Assembly: GCF_023078455.1 (NCBI RefSeq)
Contig: NZ_CP095740.1
Location: forward strand, 1,538,001-1,602,000
Reading direction: 5' to 3'
From: Luteibacter aegosomatis
GTDB taxonomy: Bacteria > Pseudomonadota > Gammaproteobacteria > Xanthomonadales > Rhodanobacteraceae
DNA: 64,000 nt
The position numbers and the translations under genes were made by a program. The notes beneath the pieces are model-generated. The model was not told where the DNA came from. It did no database searches and saw nothing but the letters and a program-made list of their open reading frames with translations. Below are positions 61,434 to 64,000 of this stretch, piece by piece (position 1 is the first letter of the stretch; each line of letters starts with the position of its first letter).

Positions 61434-62822
61434 ATGGCCAAGGCCAAGACCGCCTACGTCTGCACACAGTGCGGCGCCGAGCACAGCAAGTGGCAGGGTC
61501 AGTGCGCCGAATGCGGCGAGTGGAACGTGCTCTCCGAGTTCGTGGTGCAGCCGGCGAAGCCGGCCGCCGTATCCGCCGGCGCGCGGCGCGGCGGCTATGC
61601 CGGCGACGCCGCGGGCTCGCCGAAGATCACGCCGCTCACCGAGGTGCTGCTGACGGCGGAGGCGCGCACTCACACCGGCATCGGCGAACTCGATCGCGTG
61701 CTGGGCGGCGGCCTGGTCGACGGCTCGGTGGTGCTGATCGGCGGCGATCCGGGCATCGGCAAGTCGACGTTGCTCCTGCAGATGCTCGGTACGCTCGGTG
61801 CCGTGCTGCCCAGCCTGTACGTCACGGGCGAGGAATCGTTGGCGCAGGTGGCCGGTCGGGCGCAGCGTCTCGATCTTCCGCTGGCGCCGCTGCACGCACT
61901 GGCCGAGACCTGTATCGAGCGCATCCTCGAGCAAGCGGCGGCGGCCCGTCCGCGCGTGCTCGTCATCGACTCCATCCAGACGATCTGGACCGAACTGCTC
62001 ACTGCGGCGCCGGGCTCGGTGAGCCAGGTGCGCGAGTCGGCCGCCAAGCTCACCCGCTTCGCCAAGGAAACCGGCACGTCGGTATTCCTCGTCGGTCATG
62101 TCACGAAGGAAGGCGGTATCGCCGGCCCGCGCGTGCTCGAGCACATGGTCGATGCGGTGCTCTATTTCGAGGGCGAATCCGGCAGTCGCTTCCGGGTGTT
62201 GCGCGCCTTCAAGAACCGTTTCGGCGCGGTGAACGAGCTGGGCGTGTTCGCCATGTCGGAAAAGGGCCTGCGTGAAGTACCCAATCCCTCGGCGATCTTC
62301 CTTTCGGCGCATGCGGGCCCTACGCCAGGCAGCGCGGTGATGGTCACGCGCGAGGGCACGCGGCCGTTACTGGTCGAGGTGCAGGCACTGGTCGACCAGT
62401 CGTCGCTGGGCAATCCGCGGCGCGTGGTGCTGGGTCTGGAGCAGAACCGCCTCGCGATGCTGCTGGCGGTGCTGCATCGGCATGGGGGCGTCGCGGCGTA
62501 TGACCAGGACGTCTTCGTCAATGTCGTCGGCGGCATCCGTGTGCAGGAGACCGCCTCCGACGTACCCGTGCTCATGGCGGTGCTGTCCAGCCTGCGCGAC
62601 AGGCCCTTGCCGGAAAAGACCATCGCGTTCGGCGAAGTGGGCCTGTCGGGAGAGATCCGGCCCGTGCCTAACGGCGAGGAGCGACTGAAGGAGGCCGCCA
62701 CGCATGGTTTTCGGCGTGCCGTGGTACCCGCCGCCAATGCGCCGCGCAAGGGCAGGGTGGGAGAGATGGACGTGATCGGCGTGGAGCGGCTGTCGCAGGC
62801 GATCGACGCGAGCCGGGAGTAA
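61434..62822 (+). CDS. radA: DNA repair protein RadA/Sms
   Basis: This 462-residue protein has an N-terminal four-Cys zinc finger (C10, C13, C24, C27), a RecA-like ATPase with Walker A GGDPGIGKST (residues 103-112), the RadA-specific KNRFG motif in LRAFKNRFGAVNELG and a C-terminal Lon-like domain (from about residue 285, ending IGVERLSQAI). It processes recombination intermediates by branch migration. It lies 68 bases after alr. Confidence 0.97.
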   Translation: MAKAKTAYVCTQCGAEHSKWQGQCAECGEWNVLSEFVVQPAKPAAVSAGARRGGYAGDAAGSPKITPLTEVLLTAEARTHTGIGELDRVLGGGLVDGSVVLIGGDPGIGKSTLLLQMLGTLGAVLPSLYVTGEESLAQVAGRAQRLDLPLAPLHALAETCIERILEQAAAARPRVLVIDSIQTIWTELLTAAPGSVSQVRESAAKLTRFAKETGTSVFLVGHVTKEGGIAGPRVLEHMVDAVLYFEGESGSRFRVLRAFKNRFGAVNELGVFAMSEKGLREVPNPSAIFLSAHAGPTPGSAVMVTREGTRPLLVEVQALVDQSSLGNPRRVVLGLEQNRLAMLLAVLHRHGGVAAYDQDVFVNVVGGIRVQETASDVPVLMAVLSSLRDRPLPEKTIAFGEVGLSGEIRPVPNGEERLKEAATHGFRRAVVPAANAPRKGRVGEMDVIGVERLSQAIDASRE

Positions 62823-62837
62823 TGCGCTCCGCAGGCA

Positions 62838-62914
62838 TCGCGGACAGGGTCCGCTCCCACCCTTCGGTAGGCAACCTTGCTACCGGAGCGTGGGAGCGGA
62901 CCCTGTCCGCGATA
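62838..62914. repeat. Composite palindrome, GGACAGGGTCCGCTCCC type
   Basis: Arms read ATCGCGGACAGGGTCCGCTC on the left and the reverse complement on the right, with inner CCCACC...TTCGGTAG / CTACCGG...GTGGG. The inner half matches the TTCGCCGATACG family and the outer half matches the CGCGGACCCTGTCCGCG motif, so it joins two modules. It lies between the convergent radA and CcsA-like genes. Confidence 0.88.
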
Positions 62915-62929
62915 GGCCTTGCCCCTGGC

Positions 62930-63727
62930 TCAAGCCGTGCGATGCAGGATCAACTCCAGCACCAGCTTGGTGCCGAAGAACGCCAGCAGCAGGATGCCCA
63001 TGCCGATCAACGTGAGATTCACCGCGCGAATGCCGCGCCAGCCGTGGCGCCAGCGCCCCCACAGCAGCACCCCGAAGACGACCCACGCCACGATGGAGAG
63101 CACCGTCTTGTGCACCAGGTGCTGGCTGAAGAGATCGCCGACGAAGAGGGCGCCGGTCACGAGGGTGAGCGTGAGCAGGACGAAGCCGACGCCGATGAGG
63201 CGGAAGAGCAGGATTTCGGTAAGCGTCAGCGGGGGCAGGGCACGCAGCCAGTGACCGAAGCGGCTGCGGCGCAGCGCGCGCTCCTGGATGGCGAGCAAGA
63301 TGGCCAGGGCCGCCGCGATGGAGAGGATGCCGAAGGCCAGCACGGCGATGGTGACGTGCAGCTCGATCTGCCAGGTCATCGACTCCGGCGCCGTGCGGGG
63401 GGCGAGGAAGGTGTCCATGGCGAGGAAAATCGCCGCCAGCGGGAAGACCAGGATGCCCAGCCCGGCCACCGGACGCGACAGGTTCACCACCAGGGTGAGT
63501 GTCGAGGCGATCCACGCCACGAGCGAGAGGGCGGCGAAGAAGTGGAGGTCGAGCGTGCCGCGGTGCGCGCTCAACAACACGGCCGCGTGGGCCAGGGCGG
63601 CGAGGCAGGCGAGCGCCATGCCCGAGCGCGCGAGCGGCTGGCCGCCCGTGACGAGCGGGCGCGCCAGTACGCCCGCGGCGCACAGGTAGAGGACGACGGC
63701 AGCCAGCGAGAGGGCGATCACGATCAT
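62930..63727 (-). CDS. CcsA/HemX-family membrane protein (cytochrome c assembly type)
   Basis: This 265-residue integral membrane protein has eight hydrophobic segments and the family features FFAALSLVAWIASTLTLVV, MTWQIELHVTIAVLAFGILSIAAALAI and DLFSQHLVHKTVLSIVAWVVFGVLLWGRWRHGWRG, with conserved His residues. Members lie beside ffh in many proteobacteria (YpjD type) and act in haem handling or are of unknown role. The start at 63727 gives a normal TM1; frames further upstream are not supported. It is divergent from ffh. Confidence 0.87.
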   Translation of the reverse strand: MIVIALSLAAVVLYLCAAGVLARPLVTGGQPLARSGMALACLAALAHAAVLLSAHRGTLDLHFFAALSLVAWIASTLTLVVNLSRPVAGLGILVFPLAAIFLAMDTFLAPRTAPESMTWQIELHVTIAVLAFGILSIAAALAILLAIQERALRRSRFGHWLRALPPLTLTEILLFRLIGVGFVLLTLTLVTGALFVGDLFSQHLVHKTVLSIVAWVVFGVLLWGRWRHGWRGIRAVNLTLIGMGILLLAFFGTKLVLELILHRTA

Positions 63728-63921
63728 GGATGCGCAGTGTGGCATAGCGGCCATGGGGCGTGAATGCGGCATGGTGGCACCTGGGGCGAGAGGCATGGGC
63801 GATGGGGACGGGGGCGAGGCATCCAACCCCGACGACCCGGCCCATGCGCTGCCCCGCTTTCCCGGGGGCGCTTGCCCCATGCCTTGCCGGCCGCGTCCCC
63901 ACCTCACCATCCCGCATCCGC

Positions 63922-63927
63922 TATAAT
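63922..63927 (+). promoter_or_regulatory. -10 element of ffh
   Basis: TATAAT is a perfect -10 hexamer 29 bases before the ffh ATG. A matching -35 is not clear in the GC-rich stretch upstream. Confidence 0.6.
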
Positions 63928-63956
63928 TCGCTGTCACCCTCCGAAGTCTCCCCGCC

Positions 63957-64000
63957 ATGTTCGAATCGCTCAGCCAACGTCTCTCCGATACCGTCAACCG
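63957..64000 (+). CDS. ffh: Signal recognition particle protein, N-terminus only
   Basis: Fourteen codons are visible before the window ends: MFESLSQRLSDTVNR, the conserved start of Ffh (MFxxLSxRLxxTVxR). Its place, divergent from a CcsA/HemX-type gene, is the usual one. The full protein binds signal sequences and 4.5S RNA for membrane targeting. Confidence 0.85.
   Translation, partial: MFESLSQRLSDTVN

Noticed and set aside
1..64000. tRNA/rRNA genes, CRISPR arrays, insertion sequences, prophage genes and replication origin
   Set aside because: No tRNA-like fold with a GGTTCGA-type arm, no regularly spaced direct repeats, no transposase or integrase. The single DnaA box at 57173 is not an origin-like cluster.

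Overview
The window is GC-rich chromosomal DNA from a gammaproteobacterium, most likely of the Xanthomonadales (Lysobacterales), family Rhodanobacteraceae, such as a Luteibacter- or Dyella-like organism. This is inferred from an aryl-polyene (xanthomonadin-type) pigment locus, the order rpsF-rpsR-rplI-dnaB-(..)-alr-radA, asnS next to an IscA-like gene, and an ffh start beside a CcsA/HemX-type gene. No tRNA, rRNA, CRISPR array, transposase or prophage gene was found. It reads as ordinary chromosome carrying small accessory patches and several families of short palindromic repeats.

Positions 1-9464 (minus strand) are a compact, translationally coupled aryl-polyene operon. Its order is ACP, glycosyltransferase, LolA-like protein, MMPL exporter, ketosynthase, ketosynthase, short ketosynthase-like protein, acyltransferase, ACP, then a membrane protein that runs in frame into what looks like an AMP-ligase tail plus a hot-dog dehydratase domain and leaves the window. 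Two things stand out. The MMPL gene carries a 78-bp palindromic repeat inserted exactly in frame. The AMP-ligase appears to have lost its adenylation core. Upstream, 9721-10020 holds a sigma-54-type promoter, a cluster of dyads and a 44-residue membrane peptide.

Positions 10.3-31.8 kb are mixed metabolism and envelope genes: leucine dehydrogenase, an alpha/beta hydrolase, a fused isobutyryl-CoA mutase (icmF), a DUF3014 protein, a cyclophilin, a divergent aldehyde dehydrogenase/LysR pair, a DUF5916 outer-membrane protein, a GH15 glucoamylase, a DUF1501/DUF1800 pair, two methyltransferases (the second at 42.2 kb), a CPBP protease and a TerC-CBS protein.

Positions 31.9-35.1 kb hold three tandem paralogous lipoproteins that resemble halovibrin-type secreted NAD glycohydrolases. 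This is the most accessory-looking stretch. From 35.1 to 49.9 kb come MAPEG, a zinc metallopeptidase, YkgJ, two DEAD-box RNA helicases (DeaD and RhlE types), S-formylglutathione hydrolase, an acetyltransferase, an EF-hand protein, an MFS transporter, a SlyD-type FKBP, Ohr, an NlpC/P60 lipoprotein, a DadA-like oxidase, glutathione reductase and an N-formylglutamate amidohydrolase. Many of these fit redox and stress handling.

Positions 50-64 kb are largely core. A minus-strand operon runs asnS - lipoprotein - small membrane protein - SDR - aminomuconate-semialdehyde-type dehydrogenase - RidA. Plus-strand genes are IscA-like, rpsF-rpsR-rplI, dnaB (with a perfect DnaA box upstream), a CsgG-type lipoprotein, alr and radA; a low-molecular-weight phosphatase and a CcsA/HemX protein lie on the minus strand, and ffh begins at the right edge.
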